NCBI RefSeq assembly: GCF_006738645.1
Contig: NZ_AP019700.1
Coordinates: 5,576,351 to 5,640,350, forward strand
Reading direction: 5' to 3'
Length of the DNA: 64,000 nucleotides
From: Stella humosa
GTDB taxonomy: Bacteria; Pseudomonadota; Alphaproteobacteria; ATCC43930; Allostellaceae
This document shows positions 15,473 to 25,180 of the stretch, piece by piece. Under the pieces are notes generated by a model. The model worked only from the letters and a program-made list of their open reading frames with translations, was not told the origin of the DNA and searched no databases. Position 1 is the first letter of the stretch. Each line of letters starts with the position of its first letter. The position numbers and the translations under genes are program-made.

Positions 15473-17484
15473 CGCTCCTCCAGATTGTCGCGCAGCAGGT
15501 CGGCATCGGCCAGCGGCAGCGAGCAGACGGGTCCGGCGCAGACGAACGCCGCTGGCGGATGGGGGATGCCTGTCTTGCCCGCAGCGGGGTGGCCGACGGG
15601 CAGCGATGCGCCGGGGCGGACGACCGACAGCACCCGGTCGGGCAGCGAGACGTCGAGCACGGCGCGGCGCAGGCCTTGCGTGGCGACATCGTCCTCGCCC
15701 ACCAGGACGATCTGCAAGGGCCGCTCGAGGAATGCGGCGGCGTTCAGCAGGCTGGCCAGGGGGAAGAAGTTGCGCGCGACCGCGCCCGAAAAGGCGCCGA
15801 CCACGGCTTCCGCCCGCGAACGGTAGCGCCCTTCGCCCGTCAACGTATGGAGGCGGGTCAGGACCTCGACCATCACGGCATTGCCGGACGGCACGGCATG
15901 GTCGTTGGCATGCTTCACGCGGGCGACGAGGTCGCGCGTGTCGGTCGCGGCGAAGAAATAGCCGGCCTCGGCCGGGTCCCAGTGGTAACGGTCGGCCTGA
16001 TCGACATGGGCGCGGGCCTCGGCCAGGAAGCGCTCGTCGCCAGTGGCCTCCAGCAGCGCCAGGGCAGCCCGCGCCAGATGGGCATGGTCGTCGAGCGTCG
16101 CTGGATGGCGGGCCGCGGCATCGCACCAGGAGTGGGTGCGCCGGCCGCTGCCGTCGACCAGGCGGGCAACCACGAAATCATAGGCTTCGACGGCGGCCGC
16201 AACCCAGTCGGGCCGTTCGAAGACGAGGCCGGCATTGGCAAGCGCGGCCACGGCCATGCCGTTCCAGTCCGCCAGCACCTTGTCATCGCGGCCCGGGCGG
16301 ATGCGGCCGGCGCGAACCGCCAGCAGCCGGGCCCGGCAGGCGGCCAGGAACGGCTCCTCGTCGGCGTTCCACGCCATGGATCGGCTGCGATTGAGGATCG
16401 TGCGTTCCTCCCAGTTGCCGTGCGGCGTCACATCGTAGACCGCCTTGAAGCGGGCCGCGTCGGGTCCTAGGACCTGGTCGATCTCGGCCGCCGTCCAGAC
16501 GTAGAACTTGCCCTCGACGCCCTCGCTGTCGGCGTCAAGAGCGGCCGCGAACGCGGCACCTTCCACGCGCATCTCGCGCAGCAACCATTCGATGGTCTCG
16601 CGCACCCGGGCGGCATGGAGCGGCTGGCGGGTTTCCTGCCAGACCAGCGTCAGCAGGTCGATGAGCTGGGCGTTGTCGTAGAGCATCTTCTCGAAGTGCG
16701 GCACCAGCCATTCGGCATCGACCGAATAGCGCGAGAAGCCCCCACCCAGATGATCGTAGATGCCGCCCTGGGCCATGTGGTCGAGCGTCAGCAGCACCGC
16801 ATGGCGGAAGGGCTGCTCACGGCGGCGGCGCCAGGCCCGCCACAGCAGCTGGATCACGAAAGGCTGCGGGAACTTGGGCGCGTCGCCGATGCCGCCATGG
16901 AAGGGATCTATCTCGCGCACCAGGCGGCGGGCGACCTGGTCGATGGCGGCAAGGCCGATGCCCGACCCGGGATGCGTCTTCGACAACTGGCCCAGCCCCT
17001 CGCGCAGGGTGGTCACGTTCTTGGCGACCTTGTCGGGATCGCGCGCGAAGGTCTCGGAGACGGCGCGCAGCACCTCCGGAAAGCCGGGGCGGCCGTAGCG
17101 TGCGGTCGGCGGGAAATAGGTGCCGCCCCAGAAGGGCTCGGCCGCCGGCGTCAGGAACATGGTGAGCGGCCAGCCGCCGCTCTCGCCCGTCAAGGCCAAG
17201 GCATGCTGGTAGATCTGGTCGAGATCGGGACGCTCCTCACGGTCGACCTTGATGTTGATGAAGAGCGCGTTCATCAGCCGCGCAATCTCGGGATCCTCGA
17301 AGCTCTCATGCGCCATGACGTGGCACCAGTGACAGGCCGCATAGCCGACCGACAGCAGGATGGGCTTGCCGGTCGTGCGCGCGAGCTCCAGTGTGGCCGC
17401 GTCCCAGGGCTGCCAGTGCACCGGGTTGTCGCGGTGCTGGCGCAGGTAAGGGCTGGTCTCGTCGCCGAGGCGGTTCTGGAGCAT
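15469..17484 (-). CDS. DUF255 thioredoxin-fold / six-hairpin protein (YyaL/Spermatogenesis-associated 20 family)
   Basis: 671 residues. The N-terminal thioredoxin-like DUF255 domain has LGDETSPYLRQHRDNPVHWQPW and the CHWCHVM redox-type motif (about 50-56). An alpha/alpha six-hairpin glycosidase-like domain follows, with GGIYDHLGGGFSRYSVDAEWLVPHFEKMLYDNAQL. The combination is widespread in bacteria and eukaryotes. Its biochemical role is not firmly known. It is coupled by a 4-nt overlap to the DNA-repair gene ogt downstream. Confidence 0.9.
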   Translation of the reverse strand: MLQNRLGDETSPYLRQHRDNPVHWQPWDAATLELARTTGKPILLSVGYAACHWCHVMAHESFEDPEIARLMNALFINIKVDREERPDLDQIYQHALALTGESGGWPLTMFLTPAAEPFWGGTYFPPTARYGRPGFPEVLRAVSETFARDPDKVAKNVTTLREGLGQLSKTHPGSGIGLAAIDQVARRLVREIDPFHGGIGDAPKFPQPFVIQLLWRAWRRRREQPFRHAVLLTLDHMAQGGIYDHLGGGFSRYSVDAEWLVPHFEKMLYDNAQLIDLLTLVWQETRQPLHAARVRETIEWLLREMRVEGAAFAAALDADSEGVEGKFYVWTAAEIDQVLGPDAARFKAVYDVTPHGNWEERTILNRSRSMAWNADEEPFLAACRARLLAVRAGRIRPGRDDKVLADWNGMAVAALANAGLVFERPDWVAAAVEAYDFVVARLVDGSGRRTHSWCDAAARHPATLDDHAHLARAALALLEATGDERFLAEARAHVDQADRYHWDPAEAGYFFAATDTRDLVARVKHANDHAVPSGNAVMVEVLTRLHTLTGEGRYRSRAEAVVGAFSGAVARNFFPLASLLNAAAFLERPLQIVLVGEDDVATQGLRRAVLDVSLPDRVLSVVRPGASLPVGHPAAGKTGIPHPPAAFVCAGPVCSLPLADADLLRDNLEER

Positions 17485-17654
17485 GCGATGTCCTCAAGGG
17501 GCGGCGGGCGTTGCCAGACGCAACGCGCGTGTCCGCCGCGTTGCGCCGGCGGCCGGGTCACTCGATAATGTGGGGAGCAATACCGGATGCTCAACCGCAT
17601 TCCGGTGTCGCCGCCCGGACCCTGCCCGCCCGAGAGCGAAAGAGAGCCTGACCA

Positions 17655-18023
17655 ATGACTTCATCCCGACCCGAGGCCGCGGGTGACCCGCCGCCCTTCT
17701 ATAATTGCCATGTCTTCGCCTGCACCAACGAGCGGCCGGATGGCCACCCCCGTGGCTCCTGCAAGGGTCGCGGCGGCGAGCGGCTGCGCAACTACATGAA
17801 GGCGCGGGCCAAGGAGCTGGGCCTGTCCGATACGCGGATCAATTCCGCGGGCTGCCTCGACCGGTGCGAACTCGGGCCGACGCTGGTCGTCTATCCCGAG
17901 GGCATCTGGTACACGGCCCACAACAACGCCGACATTGACGAGATCCTCCTGGTCCACCTGATCGAGGGCGGGCGGGTCGAGCGGCTGATGCTCGCGGTCG
18001 ACCAGACGGAGCCGCGACCCTGA
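17655..18023 (+). CDS. Thioredoxin-like [2Fe-2S] ferredoxin
   Basis: 122 residues. The four cluster ligands follow the thioredoxin-like ferredoxin pattern: two cysteines in the FACTNERPDGHPRGSC region (about 23-36) and two in GCLDRCELGP (CxxxC, about 69-73). YNCHVFACTNERP and LVVYPEGIWYT are typical of this family. It is probably a small electron carrier of unknown partner. It is cotranscribed with mnmE, whose CTG start overlaps its stop codon as CTGA. Confidence 0.88.
   Translation: MTSSRPEAAGDPPPFYNCHVFACTNERPDGHPRGSCKGRGGERLRNYMKARAKELGLSDTRINSAGCLDRCELGPTLVVYPEGIWYTAHNNADIDEILLVHLIEGGRVERLMLAVDQTEPRP
18008..18022 (+). promoter_or_regulatory. Shine-Dalgarno site and CTG start of mnmE
   Basis: GGAG at 18008-18011 stands 8 nt before CTG at 18020-18022. 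No in-frame ATG, GTG or TTG occurs between the in-frame stop at 17936-17938 and this CTG. The next candidate, GTG at 18092, would delete the conserved MnmE N-terminus. The CTG overlaps the upstream gene's TGA in the same 4-nt manner as the ATGA and GTGA junctions elsewhere in the window. Confidence 0.65.
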
Positions 18024-19345
18024 ATTCGGACGCAGCGCACGATACGATATTCGCGCTTACGACGGGTGCCGCGCGCGCCGGCGTAGCGATTGTGCGGGTT
18101 TCCGGACCCCGGGCCAGCGGCTTGGTAAGCGCGATTACGAAAAAGCCGCTGCCGCCGCCGCGCTATGCGGCGCGGCGGCGATTCTGGGGACCCGACGCGA
18201 TCGACGACGGCCTTCTGCTGTGGTTCCCAGGCCCGGCCAGCTTCACCGGGGAGGACGTGGCCGAGCTCCATGTCCATGGTGGGCGGGCCGTCTACCGCGC
18301 GCTGGCCGACGCGCTGGCAGCGGCGGGCGGCCGTCCGGCCGAGCCGGGAGAGTTCACGCGACGGGCCTTTCACAACGGCAAGCTCGACCTGACGCAGGCC
18401 GAGGCAATTGCCGACTTGGTCGCGGCCGAGACGGAGGGCCAGCGCCGGCAGGCCCTGCGCCAACTCGATGGCGCGCTGGGACAGCTCTACGAAGGCTGGC
18501 GGGCCCGACTGATCGCCATGAGTGCCCGGGCCGAAGCGGCAATCGATTTTCCCGAAGAGGACCTGCCGGACGGCCTGCTGGCCGGGGTGGCCACCGATGC
18601 TGCGGTGCTGGCGGGGGAGCTGCGGCGGCACCTGGACGATGGCGGCCGGGGCGAGCGGCTGCGGGAGGGGTTCCATGTGGCGATCCTGGGCGCGCCCAAT
18701 GCCGGCAAGTCGAGCCTGTTGAACGCGTTGGTCGGTCGCGCGGCCGCCATCGTGCATGAGACGGCTGGCACCACGCGCGACATCGTGGAGGCGGCGATCG
18801 ACCTCAATGGGTGGCCGGTGGTCTTTTCCGACACGGCCGGTCTGCGTGTCACAGCCGATCCGGTGGAAGCCGAGGGCGTGAGAAGGGCACAGGAGCGCGC
18901 AGGCCAGGCCGATCTGAAGCTGCTGATATTCGATGGTAGCACGCAGGCCGAGCCGGACGCGGCGACGATGGTGTTCGCCGGGCCGCGCGCGCTGCTCGTC
19001 GCGAATAAATCCGATCTGGGCCTGGTAGCGGGTTCCTGTTCGATATCGGGCTGGGTCCGAGTGTCCGCGGCTACCGGGGAAGGGCTCGGTGGTCTTGCCG
19101 GGCAAATTGCGGCTGCTGCTGCGGCCGCCCTGGATGGATCGGCCCCGGCGCCGACGCGGCTGCGCCATCGCATGGCGGTCGAGACCTGTATCCAGCATCT
19201 GGACGCCATGTGCCGAGCAAGTCTGCCGGAACTGCTGGTCGAGGACCTCCGGCTGGCGGCACGCGCGCTCGCCGCAGCGGTCGGGCGGATCGACATCGAG
19301 GACGTGCTGGATGCGGTCTTCCGGGAGTTCTGCATCGGCAAATAA
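18020..19345 (+). CDS. mnmE: tRNA uridine-5-carboxymethylaminomethyl GTPase MnmE
   Basis: With MnmG it makes 5-carboxymethylaminomethyl-uridine at wobble position 34 of tRNAs. 441 residues if started at CTG 18020. The N-terminal tetrahydrofolate-binding domain begins HDTIFALTTGAARAGVAIVRVSGP. The G domain has G1 GAPNAGKSS near residue 224, the switch region with AGTTRD, DTAGLR and NKSDLG. The C-terminal CIGK carries the essential cysteine. The GTG at 18092 would remove 24 conserved residues. Its partner mnmG follows after a parS-containing gap. Confidence 0.93.
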   Translation: MNSDAAHDTIFALTTGAARAGVAIVRVSGPRASGLVSAITKKPLPPPRYAARRRFWGPDAIDDGLLLWFPGPASFTGEDVAELHVHGGRAVYRALADALAAAGGRPAEPGEFTRRAFHNGKLDLTQAEAIADLVAAETEGQRRQALRQLDGALGQLYEGWRARLIAMSARAEAAIDFPEEDLPDGLLAGVATDAAVLAGELRRHLDDGGRGERLREGFHVAILGAPNAGKSSLLNALVGRAAAIVHETAGTTRDIVEAAIDLNGWPVVFSDTAGLRVTADPVEAEGVRRAQERAGQADLKLLIFDGSTQAEPDAATMVFAGPRALLVANKSDLGLVAGSCSISGWVRVSAATGEGLGGLAGQIAAAAAAALDGSAPAPTRLRHRMAVETCIQHLDAMCRASLPELLVEDLRLAARALAAAVGRIDIEDVLDAVFREFCIGK

Positions 19346-19361
19346 TGTTTCACGTGAAACA
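19346..19361. other. parS: parS centromere site 1
   Basis: TGTTTCACGTGAAACA, an exact match to the 16-bp palindromic parS consensus recognised by chromosomal ParB. It begins at the base after the mnmE stop codon, in the mnmE-mnmG gap. It lies about 11.8 kb from the putative origin and 3.4 kb from parB. Confidence 0.96.
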
Positions 19362-19446
19362 CGGCGTCCGATAGACAGCCGATCCCGTGGCCTGACCGAC
19401 GCCTTTCGCTTGGCTCGGAACGCCGCCATCCATAGAGTGCCGGCCC

Positions 19447-21321
19447 ATGGCCAACCAGGATCTACACCACGACGTCATCGTCATCGGCGGCGGCCATGCC
19501 GGCTGTGAGGCCGCGGCTGCAGCCGCCCGAATGGGCGCCCGGTGCCTGCTGTTGACCCACCGGCTCGATACGCTGGGTGAGATGTCCTGCAACCCGGCGA
19601 TCGGCGGTCTGGCCAAGGGCCATCTCGTGCGCGAGATCGACGCACTGGATGGGTTGATGGGCCGCGTCATCGACAAGGCGGGAATCCAGTTCCGCATCCT
19701 CAACCGCAGCAAGGGGCCGGCCGTTCGTGGCCCACGCGCCCAGGCGGATCGCAAGCTGTACCGCCAGGCCATGCAAGCGGCATTGGCCGAGCAGGGGGGA
19801 TTGTCCATCGTCGCGGATTCGGCCGAAGACCTTGTGCTGGATGCGGCCGGGCAGGCCGCGGGGGTTGTCGGCCGGAGCGGAACCACGTACCGGGCGGGCG
19901 CGGTCATCGTCACGACCGGCACGTTCCTGCGCGGGATGATCCACATCGGGACCGAGCAGCGGCCGGCCGGGCGGGTCGGCGAAGCGCCGGCGATCGGGTT
20001 GGCGCTGACGCTGGAGCGGGCGGGGTTTCGGCTCGGGCGGCTGAAGACGGGCACGCCGCCGCGTCTGGACGGCCGCACGATCGACTGGGCTGGTCTGGAG
20101 GCACAGCTTGGCGACGACCCGCCACCGCCTTTCTCGTTCCTGACGGAGCGTATCGACACGCCGCAGGTGGCCTGCCACGTGACCTGGACCACGCCCGCGG
20201 TGCACGCCGCGATCCGGGACAACCTGCATCGGGCGCCGCTCTATTCCGGCCAGATCGAGGGCGTCGGCCCGCGCTATTGCCCGTCGATCGAGGACAAGAT
20301 CGTGCGCTTCGCCGATCGCGACCGGCATCAGATTTTCCTGGAACCCGAAGGGCTGGACGACGACACGGTCTACCCGAACGGTATCTCCACCTCCTTGCCG
20401 GAGGACGTGCAGCGGGCGATGATCGCAGCCATTCCAGGCCTGGAGCATGCGCAGATCCTGCGGCCCGGATACGCGATCGAGTACGACTATGTGGACCCCA
20501 CGGAACTGCGCGGCAGTCTTGAGACCCGGCGCATACCGGGCCTGTTCCTGGCGGGGCAGATCAACGGCACCACCGGCTACGAGGAAGCGGCCGCCCAGGG
20601 GCTGATGGCCGGGATCAATGCCGCTGCATTGGCTGGGGGCGGAGCGCCCTTCATCCTCGACCGCGCGGACGGCTATATCGGCGTGATGATCGACGATCTG
20701 GTCACGCGGGGGACGAGCGAGCCCTATCGCATGTTCACGTCGCGAGCCGAGTATCGTCTGGTCTTGCGTGCCGACAATGCCGATCAGCGCCTGACGGGGC
20801 GCGGCATGGCTGTCGGCTGCGTCGGACAAGGACGGGCTACGGCCTTCGTAAGAAAGATGGATCTGCTGGCTGCTGCCCGGACTCTGGGTGCGGGCCTGAC
20901 GGCGACGCCGCCGCAGTTGGCCCGGGCGGGGTTCGGCATCAACCAGGACGGCGTGCCGCGATCGGCCCTGGACCTGCTGCGGTATCCGGATGTCGGCATG
21001 GCCGACATCGAGCGCCTATGGCCCGAAATGGCCGGTCTGCGGCCGGACATCGTCGAGCAGCTGGAGATTGACGCCCGGTACGCCGGCTACGTCGAGCGGC
21101 AGGAGGCCGACATTCGCGCGTTCCGCCGGGACGAGGCGCTGACCATCCCGCCGGACATTGACTATGACGAGCTCGGCAGCCTGTCGACCGAGGCGCGGGA
21201 GAAGCTGTCGCGCACCCGGCCGGAAACTCTGGGGCAGGCCGGGCGGGTCGCGGGCGTAACGCCGGCCGCGCTGGTTGCCCTGTTGAAGCACGTTCGGCGC
21301 GCGGATCGCCGTTCGGCATGA
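19447..21321 (+). CDS. mnmG: tRNA uridine-5-carboxymethylaminomethyl synthesis enzyme MnmG (GidA)
   Basis: FAD-dependent partner of MnmE in tRNA wobble-uridine modification. 624 residues, full length. The dinucleotide-binding [22 protein letters not shown] is at the N-terminus. Also seen are [36 protein letters not shown], the second glycine-rich stretch [22 protein letters not shown] and [19 protein letters not shown]-terminal helical domain binds MnmE and tRNA. Its stop overlaps the rsmG start as ATGA. Confidence 0.97.
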   Translation: MANQDLHHDVIVIGGGHAGCEAAAAAARMGARCLLLTHRLDTLGEMSCNPAIGGLAKGHLVREIDALDGLMGRVIDKAGIQFRILNRSKGPAVRGPRAQADRKLYRQAMQAALAEQGGLSIVADSAEDLVLDAAGQAAGVVGRSGTTYRAGAVIVTTGTFLRGMIHIGTEQRPAGRVGEAPAIGLALTLERAGFRLGRLKTGTPPRLDGRTIDWAGLEAQLGDDPPPPFSFLTERIDTPQVACHVTWTTPAVHAAIRDNLHRAPLYSGQIEGVGPRYCPSIEDKIVRFADRDRHQIFLEPEGLDDDTVYPNGISTSLPEDVQRAMIAAIPGLEHAQILRPGYAIEYDYVDPTELRGSLETRRIPGLFLAGQINGTTGYEEAAAQGLMAGINAAALAGGGAPFILDRADGYIGVMIDDLVTRGTSEPYRMFTSRAEYRLVLRADNADQRLTGRGMAVGCVGQGRATAFVRKMDLLAAARTLGAGLTATPPQLARAGFGINQDGVPRSALDLLRYPDVGMADIERLWPEMAGLRPDIVEQLEIDARYAGYVERQEADIRAFRRDEALTIPPDIDYDELGSLSTEAREKLSRTRPETLGQAGRVAGVTPAALVALLKHVRRADRRSA

Positions 21322-21938
21322 CCAGTGCTGCCCTTACAGCCAGCAGCAATGGCGCGCCGGACAATGTTTCACGTGAAACACGCGAGCGGCTGGCCATCTA
21401 TGTCGACCTGCTCGGCCGCTGGAACGCGCGCATCAACCTAGTGTCGGCGAGCACCATGGCAGATCCCTGGCAGCGCCACATCTGGGACAGCGCGCAACTC
21501 CTGCCGGACGCTCTGGCGGTCGGCGGCCGGATGGCCGACCTCGGTTCAGGGGCCGGACTGCCTGGGTTGATCCTGGCCATCATGGGTCGGCCGACGGTCG
21601 CTCTGCTGGAATCCGACCAGCGCAAATGCGCCTTCCTGCGCGAAGCCGCCCGGGCAACGGCGACCGAGGTGATCATCCTGCAAGGGCGGATGGAGGCCCT
21701 GCCGCCCGCTGACGCCACCTTGGTCACCGCCCGCGCCTGCGCGCCGCTGGACCGCTTGCTGGCCCATGCCATGCGGCACCTGGTTGCCGGCGGCACGGCC
21801 CTGTTCCTCAAGGGTCGATCGGCCGACGAGGAGATCGCCGAGGCGCGGAAGACCTGGACCTTCGACGTCCACCGCCGCCCCAGCACCACGGATCCCGAAG
21901 CCTGCGTCCTGCGCCTGGAGAACATTTCCCGTGGCTGA
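21318..21938 (+). CDS. rsmG: 16S rRNA (guanine527-N7)-methyltransferase
   Basis: 206 residues. It methylates G527 of 16S rRNA; loss gives low-level streptomycin resistance in other bacteria. The SAM-binding block is [19 protein letters not shown] (about 74-92), and [13 protein letters not shown] is conserved before it. Residues 16-21 (NVSRET) are encoded by a perfect parS site, so the N-terminal sequence is partly dictated by the DNA site. It starts by ATGA overlap with mnmG and overlaps parA by 8 nt at its end. Confidence 0.95.
   Translation: MTSAALTASSNGAPDNVSRETRERLAIYVDLLGRWNARINLVSASTMADPWQRHIWDSAQLLPDALAVGGRMADLGSGAGLPGLILAIMGRPTVALLESDQRKCAFLREAARATATEVIILQGRMEALPPADATLVTARACAPLDRLLAHAMRHLVAGGTALFLKGRSADEEIAEARKTWTFDVHRRPSTTDPEACVLRLENISRG
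21365..21380. other. parS: parS centromere site 2, inside rsmG
   Basis: A second exact TGTTTCACGTGAAACA, within the rsmG coding sequence and about 2.0 kb from site 1. It lies 566 nt upstream of parA. In many bacteria parS sites fall inside this gene cluster, so ParB can bind here and spread over its own operon. Confidence 0.96.
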
Positions 21939-22731
21939 GCCGTCCATTCGCTACCCGCGCCGGGTCATCGCCGTCGCCAACCAGAAGGGCGGGGTGGGCA
22001 AGACGACGACGGTCATCAACCTGGCCACGGCATTGGCGGCGGTCGGACATCAGGTCCTCGTGATCGATTTCGACCCCCAGGGCAATGCGTCGACCGGCCT
22101 GGGCGTGCCGCCGGCAGAGCGCCAGCGCAGTATCTACCAGGTGCTGACCGGCGAGCTCAGCCTGGACGAAGCGACCATGGCGACCCAGGTTCCCAACCTG
22201 CAGCTCGTGCCGGCGACGCGCGACCTCGTCGGTGCCGAGGTCGAGTTGATGGACGGGGAGCGGCGCGAGGCCCGGCTGCGCGACGCGCTCTTCGAAGGGG
22301 CGGCCGACATCGAGTTCGTGCTGCTGGATTGCCCGCCGTCGCTCGGCATGCTGACGGTGAACGGCCTGGTGGCGGCAGACGAGGTGCTGGTGCCGCTGCA
22401 GTGCGAGTTCCTGGCGCTGGAGGGGTTGAGCCACCTCCTGCATACGGTCGAGCGCATCCGCCGCAACCTCAACCCGCATCTGGCCATCCGCGGCATCGTC
22501 CTGACCATGTTCGACAAGCGCAACAACCTGTCCGAGGTGGTGGCCGAGGATGTCCGGGCGAACCTGGGCGGCCGGGTGTTCGATACCGTGATTCCGCGCA
22601 ACGTCCGGATCTCTGAAGCGCCGTCCCATGGCCTGCCGGTGCTGCTCTACGACTGGCGATCGACCGGGGCCCAGGCGTACATGCAACTTGCCCGGGAACT
22701 ACTCGGGCGATACGGAAAGGAAGCCGCATGA
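21931..22731 (+). CDS. parA: Chromosome partitioning ATPase ParA
   Basis: Nucleoid-bound ATPase that moves ParB-parS complexes to segregate origins. 266 residues. The deviant Walker A is NQKGGVGKTTT near residues 16-26, Walker A' is VIDFDPQGNASTGLG, and Walker B is VLLDCPPSLG. The start is GTG at 21931, with GGAG about 10 nt upstream, overlapping rsmG by 8 nt. No ATG gives the family N-terminus. Short N-terminus without an HTH, so it is the chromosomal (small ParA) type. Confidence 0.96.
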   Translation: MAEPSIRYPRRVIAVANQKGGVGKTTTVINLATALAAVGHQVLVIDFDPQGNASTGLGVPPAERQRSIYQVLTGELSLDEATMATQVPNLQLVPATRDLVGAEVELMDGERREARLRDALFEGAADIEFVLLDCPPSLGMLTVNGLVAADEVLVPLQCEFLALEGLSHLLHTVERIRRNLNPHLAIRGIVLTMFDKRNNLSEVVAEDVRANLGGRVFDTVIPRNVRISEAPSHGLPVLLYDWRSTGAQAYMQLARELLGRYGKEAA

Positions 22732-23591
22732 GCCGCGACGCGATCAAGCGCAAGCCGCTGGGCCGGGGCTTGTCCGCGCTGCTCGGCGAAACGCCGGAAC
22801 TGCCGCCGGAACACGCGCCGGACAGCAGCGCGTTGCGGACCGTGCCGATCGAGCAGCTTCGCCCGGGCCGCTATCAGCCGCGGCGACAGTTCGACGAGGT
22901 GGCGATGGCCGCCCTGGTGGAATCCATCCGCGAGAAGGGCATCCTGCAGCCGATCCTGGTCCGCCGCCATGGCGAGGACGGGTGGGAGATCGTCGCGGGC
23001 GAGCGCCGCTGGCGCGCCGCCCAGGCGGCCGGCATCCATGCGGTCCCGGTTCTGATCCAGGACATGGACGACCGCGCGGCGCTGGAGATCGCGCTCGTAG
23101 AGAACGTCCAGCGGCAGGACCTGACGGCGCTCGAGGAGGCCGAGGGCTACCAGCGCCTGATCGACGAGTTCGGCCACCGCCAGGAGGACCTGGCCAAGGC
23201 CGTCGGCAAGAGCCGCAGCCATATCGCCAACACGCTGCGCCTTCTCCAGTTGCCGCCGGACGTGCGGCGTCTCGTGCAGGATGGCGCCCTGTCGGCCGGA
23301 CACGGTCGCGCCCTGCTGGGGGCATCGGAGGCGGGTGAGCTGGCGCGGCGGGTCGTGGCCCAGGGCCTCAATGTCCGCCAGACCGAAAAGCTGGCGACGG
23401 CTGCCAAGGACAAGCCGGCCCGGGCGCCCGCGCCGGAATCGGACGCCGACACGCGTGCCCTGGAGCGCAGCCTGGAGGCGCAGCTCGGCCTGCGCGTCAA
23501 TATCGAGCATGGCGGCCGCGGCGGCCGCCTGGTGCTGCACTATGGTTCGCTCGACCAGCTCGACGAAGTCCTGAAGCGCCTGGCGCGCTGA
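22728..23591 (+). CDS. parB: Chromosome partitioning protein ParB
   Basis: CTP-dependent DNA clamp that loads at parS. 287 residues. The N-terminus KRKPLGRGLSALLG is the ParA-contact peptide. The ParB/Srx CTPase fold has IEQLRPGRYQPRRQFD, IREKGILQPILVRR and GERRWRAAQAAG. The HTH with GKSRSHIANTLRLLQLP binds parS. The C-terminal dimerisation domain ends the protein. The ATG overlaps parA as ATGA. Both parS sites of this window lie just upstream. Confidence 0.96.
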   Translation: MSRDAIKRKPLGRGLSALLGETPELPPEHAPDSSALRTVPIEQLRPGRYQPRRQFDEVAMAALVESIREKGILQPILVRRHGEDGWEIVAGERRWRAAQAAGIHAVPVLIQDMDDRAALEIALVENVQRQDLTALEEAEGYQRLIDEFGHRQEDLAKAVGKSRSHIANTLRLLQLPPDVRRLVQDGALSAGHGRALLGASEAGELARRVVAQGLNVRQTEKLATAAKDKPARAPAPESDADTRALERSLEAQLGLRVNIEHGGRGGRLVLHYGSLDQLDEVLKRLAR

Positions 23592-23598
23592 TGGCCGC

Positions 23599-24624
23599 TC
23601 AACGGCGCTGGGCGACCCTTGAGAGGTCGTCGAGCGCCCGGCGGCACACCAGCTCGGCCGGGAAGACAGACCGCTTGCAGTCGGCCTCCGCGTCCGCCAG
23701 GCGCGACAGCGCATAGGTGAGCCGCCGCCGCGACCAGCGCTGGACCTGCTGGGTCAGGTGCGGGGCTTCCTTGAAATGCGGTCGGGGCCGCAGGGATTCG
23801 ACGGCGGACTGGGCACTGGCCCCGGCCTCGACCGCGGCCGCCAGGGTGAACAGGCGCAGATAGTGGCGCTGCAACGCGCGCAGGACGCGAACGGGCTGCT
23901 CGCCCTCGGCGAAGACGCGGTCGAGCAACCGTTCCAGCCGCGCGCGGTCGCCGCCGGCCGTCGCCGTCACCACGGCATCCATGGCGATCTCGATGCTGTC
24001 GCCGACCACGGCGATGCAATCCTCGACGGTGATCCGGCCGCCGTCGCCGACATAGAGGGCCAGCTTGTCGGCCTCGCCGCGCAGCACGCCGCGATCGCCG
24101 CCCAGATGGGCCGCCAGCCAGCGCCCGGCCTCGCTGTCCAGGCTGACATTGTGGCGCCCAAGGGTCTCGCGCAGGACGCGCTCGAGCGCGGCACCTTCAT
24201 CGACATAGCAGGGGACGGCTGCTGCCGCCGCCGCCGCCTCGAACAGCTTGCGCAGGGGGCTGGTCGCCCGCAGTTCGCCGGCTTCGGCCACGATCAGGGT
24301 ATCGCCGGATGCGCCATCGCGCAGGACGCGGTCGAAGGCCGGCGCCGAGGCGTCGCTCGTCTCGCGCACGCGCACGAGGCGACGGCCGCCGACCAGCGAC
24401 TGGGCCGCGGTCTCCTCGGCCAGGCGCGGCGGGTCGGCGACGATGGCAGCGCCAGTCAGCACCGACACGCGGAACGGGTCGTCCAGCTCGGACAGGACGC
24501 TGCGTCCGAGCTGGTCGGCGCGCTCGCGTACGAGGCCGGCGTCCGGGCCATAAACGAGGACGGCGCGGATGCCGGCGTCCGGCTTCTTGCAGAAGGCGTC
24601 GAGCCGGGCATTCGGAACCTTCAT
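23599..24624 (-). CDS. holA: DNA polymerase III delta subunit
   Basis: Clamp-loader subunit that opens the beta sliding clamp. 341 residues. The N-terminal LDAFCKKPDAGIRAVLVYGPDAGLVRERADQLG is the family start. The middle AAA-like region contains VVTATAGGDRARLERLLDR, and the C-terminal collar domain contains VRVLRALQRHYLRLFTLAAAVEAG. It ends 7 nt from the convergent parB. It is the last gene of leuS-lptE-holA, a common gram-negative order. Confidence 0.92.
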   Translation of the reverse strand: MKVPNARLDAFCKKPDAGIRAVLVYGPDAGLVRERADQLGRSVLSELDDPFRVSVLTGAAIVADPPRLAEETAAQSLVGGRRLVRVRETSDASAPAFDRVLRDGASGDTLIVAEAGELRATSPLRKLFEAAAAAAAVPCYVDEGAALERVLRETLGRHNVSLDSEAGRWLAAHLGGDRGVLRGEADKLALYVGDGGRITVEDCIAVVGDSIEIAMDAVVTATAGGDRARLERLLDRVFAEGEQPVRVLRALQRHYLRLFTLAAAVEAGASAQSAVESLRPRPHFKEAPHLTQQVQRWSRRRLTYALSRLADAEADCKRSVFPAELVCRRALDDLSRVAQRR

Positions 24625-24664
24625 GACCGCCCGGAATCGCTGGTGGACGCGCTACCCAGGCGGA

Positions 24665-25180
24665 TCAGGGCCGGACAGCGGCCTCTGGCCGGCTGAAATG
24701 CAGCGACAGGCGGGTGCGGATGTCGGCACCGATCTGGCGCAGGCCCTGTTGGCGGGCATCCTGTTCCGAGACGACGTTGGTGTAGTCGTTGATCAGGATG
24801 TCGAAGCTGGACAGGGTGCGGCTGCGCCCCTGCAGCACCACCTTGCCGTCGACCAGGGCGACCAGCCGGTACTGCGCCTCCAGCGTCAGGTTCGTGCGCG
24901 TGCGGATGTCGTCCCGGCGCAGGCCGATGTCCGAACGCTGCTCGGCCAACTGGATCTCGAGCCGGTATTGCGGATTGCCGGGCACGCCGTACGGGTTGAT
25001 CTCGTCCCGCAGGTAGTTGCGCAGGTACTGCCCCGAGCGGTCGGGGATGTTGGCGATCTGCACGGTCGACAAGGCGGCCGGCACGGAGCCGCCGCCCGCA
25101 CGCGGCGCATGCAAGGGCTCGAACCCGCAGGCGGCGAGCAGCATCAGCCCGACCAGGGCTATCCGGCTAGACCACGACAT
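24665..25180 (-). CDS. lptE: LPS-assembly lipoprotein LptE
   Basis: Outer-membrane lipoprotein plug of the LptD translocon that inserts lipopolysaccharide in the outer leaflet. 171 residues. The signal peptide ends in the lipobox LAAC at about 15-18, followed by GFEPLHA. Conserved stretches are [22 protein letters not shown] and [22 protein letters not shown]. The ATG at 25180 lies 14 nt inside the 3' end of leuS. Placement between leuS and holA is the usual one. Confidence 0.9.
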   Translation of the reverse strand: MSWSSRIALVGLMLLAACGFEPLHAPRAGGGSVPAALSTVQIANIPDRSGQYLRNYLRDEINPYGVPGNPQYRLEIQLAEQRSDIGLRRDDIRTRTNLTLEAQYRLVALVDGKVVLQGRSRTLSSFDILINDYTNVVSEQDARQQGLRQIGADIRTRLSLHFSRPEAAVRP

